The position numbers and the translations under genes are program-made. This document shows positions 1 through 9,067 of a stretch of 64,000 nt of DNA, in pieces. The notes beneath the pieces are model-generated. The model was given only the letters and a program-made list of their open reading frames with translations. It was not told the origin of the DNA and did no database searches. Each line of letters opens with the position of its first letter. Position 1 is the first letter of the stretch. This DNA comes from CAYTGM01 sp964437365 (lineage in GTDB: Bacteria > Sumerlaeota > Sumerlaeia > SLMS01): contig CAYTGM010000019.1 in assembly GCA_964437365.1 (NCBI GenBank), positions 1-64,000 of the forward strand. The letters are read 5' to 3'.

Positions 1-75
1 CTAGCCTTAAAGAAACACAAAGCCAAGGAAGAAGCTCTCGTTCTGGGACAGCCTCTCCTGATCGGCGTAGTATAA
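1..75 (+). CDS. possible C-terminal end of a gene entering from the left
   Basis: Frame 1 is open from the first base to a TAA at 73-75 and encodes 24 residues ending LGQPLLIGVV. The composition (Lys/Glu-rich, then hydrophobic) is protein-like, but the piece is too short to assign. No family recognised. It could equally be chance. Confidence 0.25.
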   Translation, partial: LALKKHKAKEEALVLGQPLLIGVV

Positions 76-410
76 TCAGACCTGGCTCAATATCAGCCTC
101 GTTGATGACGTGAGTGGTCTCAGTGACCCATCCATAAAGCCTCTTCACCGGATGAGAAAATGCGATCGTTAACCGCGACCGAAACGGCGTTCGGCATTCC
201 CGGAAACCAGAGGCATATCAACAGTTGCGTCGGATCAGGAGATCCGCACTCCCAGCGCCTTACTTCGAGGCAGCTTATCTCACATCCTGTTCATCATGTG
301 AATCATGTCTAAGCATTTTGTCCTACCTCAAAAGATGAAACATATAGATCCTCCCGCAGCGGCGCGGAGTCGCGGAGATAGACACCCTTTCAAATCGGCC
401 AAAGGACCAA

Positions 411-435
411 CCCTTCCGAGCGCAGCGAGGCTTTA
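411..435 (+). repeat. dispersed intergenic repeat, copy 1
   Basis: The 25 bases share 21 positions with a copy at 36398-36422 (same strand) and align with one gap to 50457-50480 (opposite strand). The conserved end is CAGCGAGGCTTTA in copies 1 and 2. Copies 1 and 2 are both preceded at about 30-40 bp by G/A-rich motifs of the type CGCGGAGTCGCGGAG or CGCAGAGACGCAG. Function unknown. Confidence 0.6.
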
Positions 436-442
436 CCGTCGG

Positions 443-462
443 CCTCATGATTTATCATGAGG
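443..462. repeat. perfect 8-bp inverted repeat with 4-nt loop
   Basis: CCTCATGA (443-450) and TCATGAGG (455-462) pair perfectly around TTTA. The hairpin lies directly downstream of the dispersed repeat copy. No T-run follows, so a terminator is not indicated. Confidence 0.6.
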
Positions 463-1036
463 TGCATGAATCGAAAATAACCCAGAGAACCGTTTCAACG
501 GTTTGGTACAACGCGACTCATTCTCACATGGCGCCTTGTTGTGCAAGGTCTGTAAAGACAGATAATCTCATCAACATTTTGCAGGAAATCATGAGATTCA
601 CCGGGGTGTTATCACTATATGATCTCTGCGGTCTGGCTCCAGTAAGAATGAAGCTTCTCAAACCAAGGAGCATTCTCGTTCAATTGTTTCTTCCAGAGCT
701 GACGGCGTGAATGTGTCAGACCATTTTCTTCGCAGTGCTTCTTCATGGACTTCCAGGTTCGCTGCATGAGTTAAAGCTGCTCGCGCCAGAACTTTCTGTA
801 TTTACTTTTGTCGGCCACTGACAGACTCTCCAAAGACTGTCTAGAAAGTACCTGAGAAAGACAACGCATTAAGAACACGTCAACAACGATCGGATGGTAA
901 TAAAATGACGCTTACTTTCTATAGCTATCTCATCGATCTACTTCCCATCCCATCTTTCCTTTCATCAGCAAATCATTGTTAACATACAATCGAAACAAAC
1001 TCTCGCACAGGACAGCGACAAGTTTTCCAATCCGTC

Positions 1037-1510
1037 CTATTCCTCTCCCTCGACTTTCATCTTGTACCAAGAAACAACCTTCTCCGAAGAAACATACTCA
1101 CTGTCTATCAAACCCTGAAATGCTTTGATTCCTTTGAGCAGTGTTAATTTTGGGCGGGTGGTAGAAAAAGGAAGGCAATACTCCGGAGCACCTGTTAGAG
1201 CATTGAGAAAATTTGGAGAGAGCAATTCTGGCCAATCACTAATTTCATCATAGAGCAACCCGCACGCTTTGAGTAGAATTTTTATGTCTTCATCATTATA
1301 AATAATATCAGAAAGATCCAGATAGCACTTGTAGGCATTACCCATTTCACTATGTCGTGGGGGCAATAATTCCCAAGGTCGCTCCTCAACTGACCTATTC
1401 TTGGTCAACTGTTGGCATTTAATCGGAAGAAGGCAAAACAGTATACTAGTCTGATCCTCATCCATTTCACAAGTTTTATTTCGGAAATCAATATATACAC
1501 GACCAGACAT
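1037..1510 (-). CDS. small unknown protein, putative immunity protein of the Rhs locus
   Basis: A 157-residue soluble acidic protein with no signal peptide or membrane segment. The start at 1510 is supported by a purine-rich AGCAGGAAAG about 7 nt upstream of the ATG. No family was recognised. The inference of immunity function is positional: it lies 41 bp downstream, on the same strand, of the C-terminal toxin region of an Rhs/YD-repeat gene, the usual place for the cognate immunity gene of a polymorphic toxin. It appears intact although the rhs gene itself is broken, as expected if immunity is still selected. Confidence 0.55.
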   Translation of the reverse strand: MSGRVYIDFRNKTCEMDEDQTSILFCLLPIKCQQLTKNRSVEERPWELLPPRHSEMGNAYKCYLDLSDIIYNDEDIKILLKACGLLYDEISDWPELLSPNFLNALTGAPEYCLPFSTTRPKLTLLKGIKAFQGLIDSEYVSSEKVVSWYKMKVEGEE

Positions 1511-1551
1511 CGAAACTTTCCTGCTCTCAGAATTCGAAAATCGAAAAACAA

Positions 1552-2400
1552 TTAGTTTAGAACGCTTGGCTCATCATCAATAAAGACAACTTTCTTAATA
1601 GCTTGTCCCACTAATCCTTTAATAGAATCAGCCCTCGCTTTGCCTGTCAATGGAACTAATTGTCCAATTTCCTCTGGAGGATTATGATTTACATTCTTAA
1701 CTCCAGCTGGCCCTTTTGCTTCTATTTTCCCGAGCTTTTTCGATGCAATAAAGTCATGTGAAGTGTCTTTCCCTGGCTTTAGCTCAATATTAAATGCACG
1801 CTTAAGTCTGGCGCCATGCCATGCTTCATGTAATCGATAAAAACCATTTCCTGATTCATCGGTCCATTTGCAGATTGTTATTACATCATCCAAAAACTGA
1901 GAAAGATTTGTCAGTCTTGCTAATTGTTCTTGAACAAGTAATTGATTTTTTGTCGGATCGCTAGAGGTATTCAACCCCATCCCATCTGCATCAGCTGTAT
2001 TCGTGGCTGATGGTTTACTCGATGAGTTCGGAGGTGTGCTTGCCTTCTTAGGAGCGATTAGAGTACTAGTCATTAGAAGTACGCCTAAGAATGACAATAG
2101 AATTCGAAATATCCCTTGGTATATTTTCCCTTCGCTGAAGGACTGTGCAGCACCTGCGAACCCTATCCCAGTTCCAGCAATACCCAATGTAGTTGTCACT
2201 GCAAAACCGAAAACCGGGGAAAGAGTTACAATTCCTAGAATGAATCCGAAGAGTAATCCTGACTGAGCTCCTTTGATAGCTCCATCAATAATACTATCTC
2301 CGCCCATATATGCATCTAATCCGCCAATTAGTGCGCCAATAACTGCACCCAAAATTACAGCTTTTGACACTCGCAATATTAGTTGGAGTGCCAACACCAT
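1552..2400 (-). CDS. C-terminal toxin region of an Rhs protein, in a shifted frame
   Basis: 282 residues as written, but the ATG at 2400 is probably internal: the same frame is open back to about 2490 and encodes YVYVGNNPIVNLDITGT, the typical end of an Rhs core. About residues 10-120 are hydrophobic and glycine-rich (several membrane-like segments), followed by a Ser/Pro/Thr-rich linker and a polar tail of roughly 130 residues. The tail contains HDFIASKKLGKIEAKG, resembling the D...ExK spacing of PD-(D/E)XK nucleases; that assignment is inference only. It is separated from the Rhs core frame by a one-base shift at a run of seven G (coding strand; C7 at 2475-2481), and is followed by the putative immunity gene. 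Confidence 0.6.
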   Translation of the reverse strand: MVLALQLILRVSKAVILGAVIGALIGGLDAYMGGDSIIDGAIKGAQSGLLFGFILGIVTLSPVFGFAVTTTLGIAGTGIGFAGAAQSFSEGKIYQGIFRILLSFLGVLLMTSTLIAPKKASTPPNSSSKPSATNTADADGMGLNTSSDPTKNQLLVQEQLARLTNLSQFLDDVITICKWTDESGNGFYRLHEAWHGARLKRAFNIELKPGKDTSHDFIASKKLGKIEAKGPAGVKNVNHNPPEEIGQLVPLTGKARADSIKGLVGQAIKKVVFIDDEPSVLN

Positions 2401-3719
2401 GGCAGTTTCGAGTAAAGTGAAGGTTCCAGTAATATCAAGGTTAACAATTGGATTGTTACCGACATAGACATACTCCCCCCCTGATTGAGAGGAAAATCAA
2501 ACAATTTATCCTGACTCCCCCACCTGCTCAATCCCGTATCCAGCCACCTGGCTCGGTGGTATTGCAGACTGGTGGTGGCGTCGCGTCGTTGTCCCGTGAA
2601 GTGATAAGCGGTCTGTTGAGCACTTGTACGGCTTTGACTATCCAGCAGGTCGCCGAAAGCCGTGTAGTTCACCGGAGCAACGAGTCCGTTTTCAACAAGA
2701 GCTCGGGTGCTTCCTAACCCGTCAGCAACAAAGTGCTGCGAGGTTGATCCCCCTGCTTCCCGAGTGGATTCGCTGCGTAGCTGCTCGCCGTAGCTGTAGA
2801 TCTTTCGGACAGCTCCCTCACCGTCCAGCTCGGCCAATGTTTGCGAATACCCGGTCAGGTTCTCATTATCGACCAGGTAACGTTCTGTAACAGGCTCTGG
2901 CAGATCATCCGTGGTTATCGTGCGCGCAATCAGCGTGTTTGTATGATCATATTCATAAGAGACTGTCGTCTCAAAGTCGCCATCACCGTCGTCGATCTGG
3001 GCGCTGATCATGGTCTCCTCAGGCCCCCAGACGAAGAGATGCTCTTTGCTCAAGGAGTCATCGGAAGCATACTCTTTCTTTGATTCCTGTTGTCCGTTTG
3101 CATTCCACGTGTAGACTGTATAGCGCCCGTCACCGTAAGTTTCCCTCTCCAGTTTCTGAGAGCCGGCATAGCAGGTATAAACTATACTTTCATTCGCGTT
3201 TAGATGATCGGTCAGCGATGTTCGATTTGAATCTTCATCATAGGTATAACTGACATCTCGGACGGGAGGTGTCGTGTTATCACCGGCGTGGCGTATTTCA
3301 CGGGTGAGTCGCCCGAGCGCATCATACTCGTAGCGCCAATTGATAATATCTGTTCCTCGGGTTTCGATAATGCCGAGACGATTACCGTCAGTGCCGAGGA
3401 GGTAATCTGCCTCGAAGATAATTTCGCCATTGTCGGATCGCTGGTGCGTGAGTTTTTCCAGGCGACCGATCGCATCATACTCGTACAGCTCAACGATGTT
3501 CTCGGTCTCATTGACAACACGTTCCTTGAGCCCTGCCGCGTTGTAAGCGTATTCCCAGGAGCCGTCGGTGGCATCTACCCGTTGAAGCTGCCCTGACTCG
3601 TTGTACTGATAGGAGACAGAATGTCCCAGATAAGACATCTGGCTGAGCGAGCCAAACTTATCATAGTCATAAGAGATCGTCCCTTCCGGTGTGGCGCGTG
3701 CCGTGACAAGTCTCGTCTC
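2379..3719 (-). pseudogene. truncated Rhs/YD-repeat core
   Basis: The frame is open from 3719 (just after an in-frame TAA at 3722-3720) and encodes YD repeats such as YEYDAIGRLEKLTHQ and YEYDALGRLTREIRH, then the conserved core end with LGSTRALVENG, YTAFGDL and YHRARWLDTGLSRWGSQD. Full Rhs proteins are over 1000 residues with a signal or VgrG/PAAR-linked N-terminus; only the last 400 or so are left. Upstream of 3720 another frame continues RHS-like sequence (YTFDVRHLRDE), so a second shift near 3720 is likely. At 2475-2481 the frame leaves the conserved core and ends out of frame at 2379. Rhs proteins form secreted shells that carry a variable C-terminal toxin; this is an orphan or decayed tip. 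Confidence 0.8.
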
Positions 3720-3895
3720 TTAAATGCCTCACGTCAAAGGTGTAGCCAATTGGTAGTTGGACCACCCAGGAGGTCGTTACACTCACAACCTCACAAACCT
3801 TTCACCCTGAAAGCATTTCTTGCCTTGCACAGACAACACTTTGAAGGTTGAAATAATTAGAGTTAAACCTTACACCTGAACAAGGCATTTAAGCA

Positions 3896-5749
3896 ATGAA
3901 TCATCAGAAGATAAAGACGAGCACACTTGATGACTTTAAGTCTAACTGGAAGCTGTTGGTTTTCAGTGATCTGATTTATAAGGCCATTGCCTTCGCTGTA
4001 CTGGCGCCACTGACAGGGATCGTCTTCAGGGCACTTCTCTCATTGTCAGGAGGAAAGGTGATTGCCGATACGGATATACTCTATTTTCTTCTGGGACCAG
4101 CTGGATGGATTTTCCTGGTTGTTGTTGGAGCCTTCATTCTAACCATACTACTTCTCGAACTGGCAACGCTTCTTGGGGTTCTGGCTCGTTCCAAGCGGAA
4201 CAGTAAAACGGATATCGCCGATGTCATTTCATTTACCATTTCTCACTTAAGACCAGTTCTTCGACTCTCGCTTCGAGTGGTGGGAATCAGTATTCTGGTG
4301 GTTGGACCTTTTCTGGCAATTGTCGGGATTGTCTATCTCTCCTTATTGAGAGACTTCGATATTAACTATTATCTGACAGAACGCCCACCAGAATTCAGGA
4401 CCGCCTTGATCCTCGCGGGGATTTCTATCATTATTCCTGTCTGCATCCTGCTGCGTCTGACAGCGGGCTGGCTCTTCGCCCTCCCGATGGTGATCTTTGA
4501 GAAAGTGCCACCGAAGAAGGCCTTGAAGAAGAGCTCTGTACGCGCACGCGGGCACATTGTGCCCATCCTTTTGTGGATTGCAGGATGGCTGATTACGAGT
4601 CTTCTCATTGGCTTTATCATTAACCTCACAACCAACTTACTGGGAAGAGTCATCATACCAGGAGTTGATGACTCTCTGACACATATTGTGATCGTTCTAG
4701 GAATAGTTATTCTAGTTGGTGGTCTGGCCAGTCTCCTGGTAAACACAATCGCTCAATCATTGCTGGCATGTCTTATCATGAATCTATACAAACAGGTCAG
4801 CGGGAAGAAGCAGCTAAGAGGCATCAAGAGAGAAGCGAAGACCTCGCACCATAACTTAAGAAGGTATATCACGAATGGAAGACTTGCTGCGGTGGGTGTC
4901 ATCGCAATTGCAGTCGCTGTAACTCTTGGTCTCAGTGCGGTCCAGACCCTTGATTTTAATCATACCGTTCAGGTCACTGCTCACCGGGGTGCGTCCGCGA
5001 AAGCCCCTGAGAATACCATGGCTTCAATCCGTCAGGCTATTGAGGATGATGCAGACTGGGTTGAAATTGATGTCCAGGAGTCAGCAGAGGGAGAAGTCAT
5101 TGTCATTCATGATAGTGATTTTATGAAGCTGTCTGGTAACCCGATCAAGGCATGGGAAGTTACCAGTCGTGACCTTGAGCATCTAGACATTGGGAGTTAT
5201 TATGACGCGAAGTTTAAAGATGAGCGTGTTCCAACACTAGCTGATGTTCTTCAGGCCTGCAAAGGGAAAGCGAACGTGACTATTGAGCTCAAATATTATG
5301 GTCATGATGTTATGCTGGAGGAGAAAGTTGCGCGCATCGTTGAAGAAAACGGAATGGAGGAGAATATCGTTGTGATGTCGCTGAAACAGTCTGGCATAGA
5401 CAAGATGAAACAACTCCGCCCAAACTGGACAACGGGACTGCTGACAGCTACGGCTATTGGCGATCTGACATCGGCCAACGCGGACTTCCTCGCCGTGAAT
5501 TCAAAGCTCGCCACCCGCAAGTTTGTCAAACGAGCCCATGCTGAGGGAAAGGCTGTTCATGCGTGGACAGTAAACGATCCGATCACTATGAGTATTCTGG
5601 CGGGTCGCGGTGTAGACAATTTAATAACCGATAATCCGGAACTTGCGAAACGAACGCTCGAAGACTGGTATGAAATGACTCCTGCGGAAAAACTCATTCT
5701 GCAGTTTGCTGGACTCTTTGGTCAGAAGGCAGTGTCGGTAGAGCAATAG
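3896..5749 (+). CDS. membrane glycerophosphodiester phosphodiesterase
   Basis: 617 residues. Roughly residues 20-350 are a polytopic membrane domain (about seven hydrophobic segments, the last near 340-358) of the type found N-terminal to GDPD domains; residues 358-600 are a GDPD TIM barrel. Catalytic signatures are visible: HRG (about 361), PENT (about 371), EID (about 390), HDSD (about 403) and ELK (about 463). The family hydrolyses glycerophosphodiesters from lipid head groups to glycerol-3-phosphate and an alcohol, and the barrel is probably extracytoplasmic. It appears monocistronic; CATTTAAGCA directly abuts the ATG and AAGG lies about 11 nt upstream. Length and domain order match known membrane-anchored GDPDs. 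Confidence 0.9.
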   Translation: MNHQKIKTSTLDDFKSNWKLLVFSDLIYKAIAFAVLAPLTGIVFRALLSLSGGKVIADTDILYFLLGPAGWIFLVVVGAFILTILLLELATLLGVLARSKRNSKTDIADVISFTISHLRPVLRLSLRVVGISILVVGPFLAIVGIVYLSLLRDFDINYYLTERPPEFRTALILAGISIIIPVCILLRLTAGWLFALPMVIFEKVPPKKALKKSSVRARGHIVPILLWIAGWLITSLLIGFIINLTTNLLGRVIIPGVDDSLTHIVIVLGIVILVGGLASLLVNTIAQSLLACLIMNLYKQVSGKKQLRGIKREAKTSHHNLRRYITNGRLAAVGVIAIAVAVTLGLSAVQTLDFNHTVQVTAHRGASAKAPENTMASIRQAIEDDADWVEIDVQESAEGEVIVIHDSDFMKLSGNPIKAWEVTSRDLEHLDIGSYYDAKFKDERVPTLADVLQACKGKANVTIELKYYGHDVMLEEKVARIVEENGMEENIVVMSLKQSGIDKMKQLRPNWTTGLLTATAIGDLTSANADFLAVNSKLATRKFVKRAHAEGKAVHAWTVNDPITMSILAGRGVDNLITDNPELAKRTLEDWYEMTPAEKLILQFAGLFGQKAVSVEQ

Positions 5750-5839
5750 TTCTTTTTTCGAGGTTCTCAATGCGAGCTTATCTTGACCAAACCGGGAGAA
5801 TGGCAGACTGTTCTGCATTACGCTGTGGGAGCCTTTATT

Positions 5840-7360
5840 TTGACTCAAAAAGTATTTTACCTTTTAACCATATCGCTGGCAGCATCATTTTTCCTATTCC
5901 CTGCGGCCGGCATGGCACAGGAACAGCTCCCTCTCCCCCCCAGGGCGTCTGATGCACTCAGCGGGAGCCAGATATATACACAATTACTGGGGAAGTCTCT
6001 CACCCAGCAGGAAGAATTCATTTTTCATCAAATTCGAAATGGGAATGTTCCCTCTTTTATACGAACACTGATTCCCATCACGATCACAGAAAATATATCT
6101 GCCTCCAACAGGACAGCGATGATTTACGTGACCCCTGATTACATGTCAGTTGGGTCGAATACCGATTTCTTCAGAATACCCATGACGGCCTCACTTGCAC
6201 AATGGACCGCTGACCTTTGCTCATCAAGCCTCACAACCCGGAAGGTAACAGATGTGATATATACTGAATCAACTGTAAAACTGGCTCCCCAGTTCTTCAA
6301 CCCAGCCGATTTTCAGATAGACTCGTGGGAAATCATCTATCAGCACAACCTGCGTATCGAAGAGTTGAGAGAAGGCAATGCCCTTGGATTGCTTGTGGGA
6401 GGCATCAAGAAGGATGTCGTAATTACCCAACGCCTCACAGAGCAACTGAGCCCACCCCGAATCGCCATTTATGGCTGGCACCAGTTGAATGGTTCCCCGA
6501 TCCAGCCTCTATCTCTAATCCACATTCAGGGATACCGTGACTACAGCCATGGGTCCCGGCTGATTCTTAATGAGATGCTGGTTGATGGAATGTCAACTAC
6601 GGTGCAGGCTGTTCTTACCGACCCCGACTTACATGTGCTTCTTAGCGATGAAGGTGTCTTTCCACGAACTCGATACGATGTACCCCTTCCACCAATCTCC
6701 CAGGAATTCCCTTTTATAGACAGTTTCTCGGCAACAGGAAAGGAGCTGCCTTTTTGGGATGATCGATTTAAATCACATAGCGTTGTTCCCTTCAGCCCTG
6801 TATCCCCTGGTGGAGATGGATATGTGCTAAGGGTCAGAGATACAAGTGGAGGTATAGATACATCCAGCATTGGGGATGGAGATGAAACAGACTACTACGT
6901 TGAAGCAGATATATATTGTGACTTTCGACCGGAACTGCTCCATGATGGTTTTGATCGCGTCGGCATCTTTGCACGAGACAATGGCAATGGCCTCTTTACC
7001 GGTTCTTCATTTGGAGGTATCCCAGGGAATTGTTACGGAATAGCCTGGGATTCATCAGACGGTCGGTTGTGGTGCTTCAAAACTGTTGGGGGTGTCATCG
7101 AAGACTTAAACCCAGACCCTGTTTACGACACCGAATCAGGATGGCGCCGAATGAGAGTTGAACTTGAAGGTAGCAAGCTACGATTCTTTTCTGATTCTGA
7201 ACTTATCCTCGAAACGACTGACTTCACACACACCAGTGGACGTATGGGGATCGGCTATCAAGAGGCATTCTCAACAAACACAAATATCACGGGGACTTAT
7301 GCGGATAACTTTATTGCAGATCTCATCCCGGATCAATCTGATCAATGGCTGGCGTACTAG
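5840..7360 (+). CDS. secreted protein of unknown function with C-terminal LamG-like sandwich
   Basis: The start is taken as TTG 5840 because GGGAG sits 8 nt upstream and the product then opens with a standard signal peptide (TQKVFYLLTISLAASFFLF... AAGMAQ). An upstream TTG at 5783 would add 19 residues without a good ribosome site. The mature N-terminal half (to about residue 285) contains YGWHQLNGSPIQPL and YRDYSHGSRLI, motifs I associate with an uncharacterised secreted family common in planctomycete-like bacteria. The C-terminal 200 residues (aromatic, DYYVEADIYCDF, FRVGIFARDN-like pattern, GRMGIGY) look like a concanavalin/LamG beta-sandwich that binds carbohydrate. It follows the GDPD by 90 bp. 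Enzymatic role unknown. Confidence 0.7.
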   Translation: MTQKVFYLLTISLAASFFLFPAAGMAQEQLPLPPRASDALSGSQIYTQLLGKSLTQQEEFIFHQIRNGNVPSFIRTLIPITITENISASNRTAMIYVTPDYMSVGSNTDFFRIPMTASLAQWTADLCSSSLTTRKVTDVIYTESTVKLAPQFFNPADFQIDSWEIIYQHNLRIEELREGNALGLLVGGIKKDVVITQRLTEQLSPPRIAIYGWHQLNGSPIQPLSLIHIQGYRDYSHGSRLILNEMLVDGMSTTVQAVLTDPDLHVLLSDEGVFPRTRYDVPLPPISQEFPFIDSFSATGKELPFWDDRFKSHSVVPFSPVSPGGDGYVLRVRDTSGGIDTSSIGDGDETDYYVEADIYCDFRPELLHDGFDRVGIFARDNGNGLFTGSSFGGIPGNCYGIAWDSSDGRLWCFKTVGGVIEDLNPDPVYDTESGWRRMRVELEGSKLRFFSDSELILETTDFTHTSGRMGIGYQEAFSTNTNITGTYADNFIADLIPDQSDQWLAY

Positions 7361-7446
7361 CATATACTAGGCAGGACTTTTAAACTCTTGCCCTTTTGTT
7401 TCATTATATGAAAAAGTTCAAGGGTCGAGTAAAGAAAGGGATAATT

Positions 7447-8448
7447 ATGATTCAAAGAATTCTTCAATGCACACTTATTACGGCATCATTTGTATGCCTG
7501 GCAGGATGTAATACCACACAGGCAATCATTAGAGACCTCAAAAAGAAACCAGCGCAAATTACGATCTATAAACACAGTGCCTGGAGTGACATGGCTCCGA
7601 AAGGCGTCGACGGCAATGGTATACGCATGAACCTCGCCCCAGGTGATGATGTAAGCTTCGAAGAAGTTACGATCGCTGTGTCTGAGATGAAGAGCGCTGA
7701 TGAAGCTGAAGCCGAAAAAGATCAAGTGACCATCGACATTTCGAACAGCACTTCAAATGAATTGATGACGCTTGATGAAGGTACGGCAATCAACTGGAAC
7801 GGTTACCATGTTTCCATCGTAGCCATCTATGCGGACAAAAATGATCTAGGTAGCGGTTCAACAGTATTCGAGATTGCGACAGTAGAATCTTTACCGGACG
7901 AGGTCGCGAATAGTGACACGGCGAATGGTCCCGAGTATAGACTTCGAGTGAAACATGAAATAGACAAGCTGACCCTCCATCACAGTGCTACCCCACATGC
8001 ACCGGAAGACGATCTGGGAGATAAATTGCTAAGAATGCAGGGATGGGGAGAAAGAGACCGCAATTGGTGGGATCTCCCTTATCACTTCATCATTGATATT
8101 GATGGAACCATTCTTGAAGCCCGAGATTATCGGTATATGGGAGACACCAATACCCGATACGATCCACGAGGTCACTTCCTGATTAACTGCTACGGAAACT
8201 ACAACGAACAGGAACCGAATGAAGCTCAGCTGAACTCTATCGCCTCTCTAATGGCGTGGGCTGCAGTCGAATTCGATATAGACCCAATTGAGTTATACGG
8301 GCACCGTGACCTTGCCCAGACAAGCTGTCCCGGAGATAATCTCCACGCCTATGTAGAAGACGGTCGCCTCGAAGCCAGAATCACGAATATTCTGAAAGAG
8401 GGTCAGCCAAATATTATTTGGAAAGAAGAATTACCTGCCGCACCGTAA
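7447..8448 (+). CDS. lipoprotein N-acetylmuramoyl-L-alanine amidase (Amidase_2/PGRP fold)
   Basis: Start ATG 7447 preceded by AAAGGGA; the first 20 residues end in the lipobox LAGC, so the protein should be a lipid-anchored envelope protein of 333 residues. About residues 30-150 form an extra beta-rich domain of unknown role. About 165-315 is an Amidase_2 domain: the zinc ligands are visible in TLHHSAT, YGHRDLAQTSCPGD (His and Cys), and the catalytic-loop region PYHFIIDIDG is typical. The family cleaves the lactyl-amide bond between MurNAc and L-Ala in peptidoglycan. A clear terminator follows. An in-frame upstream start at 7396 would put an unlikely basic stretch before the signal peptide. 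Confidence 0.88.
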   Translation: MIQRILQCTLITASFVCLAGCNTTQAIIRDLKKKPAQITIYKHSAWSDMAPKGVDGNGIRMNLAPGDDVSFEEVTIAVSEMKSADEAEAEKDQVTIDISNSTSNELMTLDEGTAINWNGYHVSIVAIYADKNDLGSGSTVFEIATVESLPDEVANSDTANGPEYRLRVKHEIDKLTLHHSATPHAPEDDLGDKLLRMQGWGERDRNWWDLPYHFIIDIDGTILEARDYRYMGDTNTRYDPRGHFLINCYGNYNEQEPNEAQLNSIASLMAWAAVEFDIDPIELYGHRDLAQTSCPGDNLHAYVEDGRLEARITNILKEGQPNIIWKEELPAAP

Positions 8449-8482
8449 TTCATCAATCCATAATTGATTGATACACTACCTG

Positions 8483-8509
8483 ATGAGCGCCTTTAATAGA
8501 GGCGCTCAT
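8483..8509 (+). terminator. Rho-independent terminator
   Basis: ATGAGCGCCT (8483-8492) and AGGCGCTCAT (8500-8509) form a perfect 10-bp stem with a 7-nt loop, followed by TTCAAATTTTT. It ends the amidase transcript and lies just past the stop of the convergent gene at 8519. Confidence 0.88.
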
Positions 8510-8518
8510 TTCAAATTT

Positions 8519-8761
8519 TTAACCCTCTGGACTTGAGAGTTCGATGATACCAGTCATGACAAGTGCCCCCATCAAGAAGACCAATGCCCCGAGTATACCC
8601 AAAGCGATTCGTGCGTTCTTCTCGCCAATCAATCCGGGTAAATCCGTCCCAAATGACTCACCGTAGTATATAAAATGCCGCCAGTTGAGGACTGAGCCAA
8701 GTGTGGCCAACCCTCCAACAAGTACTGCAACCAAACCGAAAATTCCTTGATCTGGAGCCAT
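8519..8761 (-). CDS. small two-helix membrane protein, Imm17-like
   Basis: 80 residues with two hydrophobic segments (about 7-27 and 52-72) around a polar loop. The pattern LGSVLNWRHFIYYG, then EKNARIALGILGALV, resembles the Imm17 family of membrane immunity proteins found in polymorphic-toxin immunity loci. That match is from memory of the family pattern, so it is tentative. No toxin gene is adjacent; the Rhs remnant is 5 kb away. It could instead be an unrelated small membrane protein. Confidence 0.6.
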   Translation of the reverse strand: MAPDQGIFGLVAVLVGGLATLGSVLNWRHFIYYGESFGTDLPGLIGEKNARIALGILGALVFLMGALVMTGIIELSSPEG

Positions 8762-9067
8762 AGGACATCTTCTCTTCTACGCACTGAATTTTCTGATGCG
8801 TTTGGAAATTCTATTTGTATACCGTTCTGAAGAGAAAAGTAATCATCTGATCGCTTAAGGGGGCAAGTAAATCTTCAGCTATCCGAACAGGAGGGACTGT
8901 AATTCAGTGAGCCTTACATGGCAGTATTGATTAGAGTGATCTTCCCATTTATAAAGAATGTTGATATCCAGTGGCATGCTATTTCTCTCTCCCGTAAGGA
9001 TCCCCGATTTTAAATCATTAAACCTGTTTGGCTCTCGTTGGACTTTGTGGAGCGCATAGACAAATTG
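8762..9067. other. intergenic region, no feature seen
   Basis: About 300 bp between the start of the Imm17-like gene and the stop of the glycine-rich protein gene, so it must hold the promoter of the former. No clear promoter, hairpin or RNA gene could be picked out. Confidence 0.5.

Larger units (their letters stand above)
76..1036. other. 961 bp without a convincing gene
   Basis: No open frame here looks like protein; the one at 447-710 overlaps a repeat and a hairpin and has no recognisable composition. The stretch contains a degenerate G/C-rich element around 356-381 (GCGCGGAGTCGCGGAG), a copy of a dispersed 25-bp repeat at 411-435 and a perfect 8-bp inverted repeat at 443-462. It looks like degraded or repeat-invaded DNA beside the decayed Rhs locus. 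Confidence 0.6.

Noticed and set aside
447..710. Plus-strand frame of 87 codons near the left edge
   Set aside because: It starts inside the hairpin next to the dispersed repeat and has no recognisable protein features.
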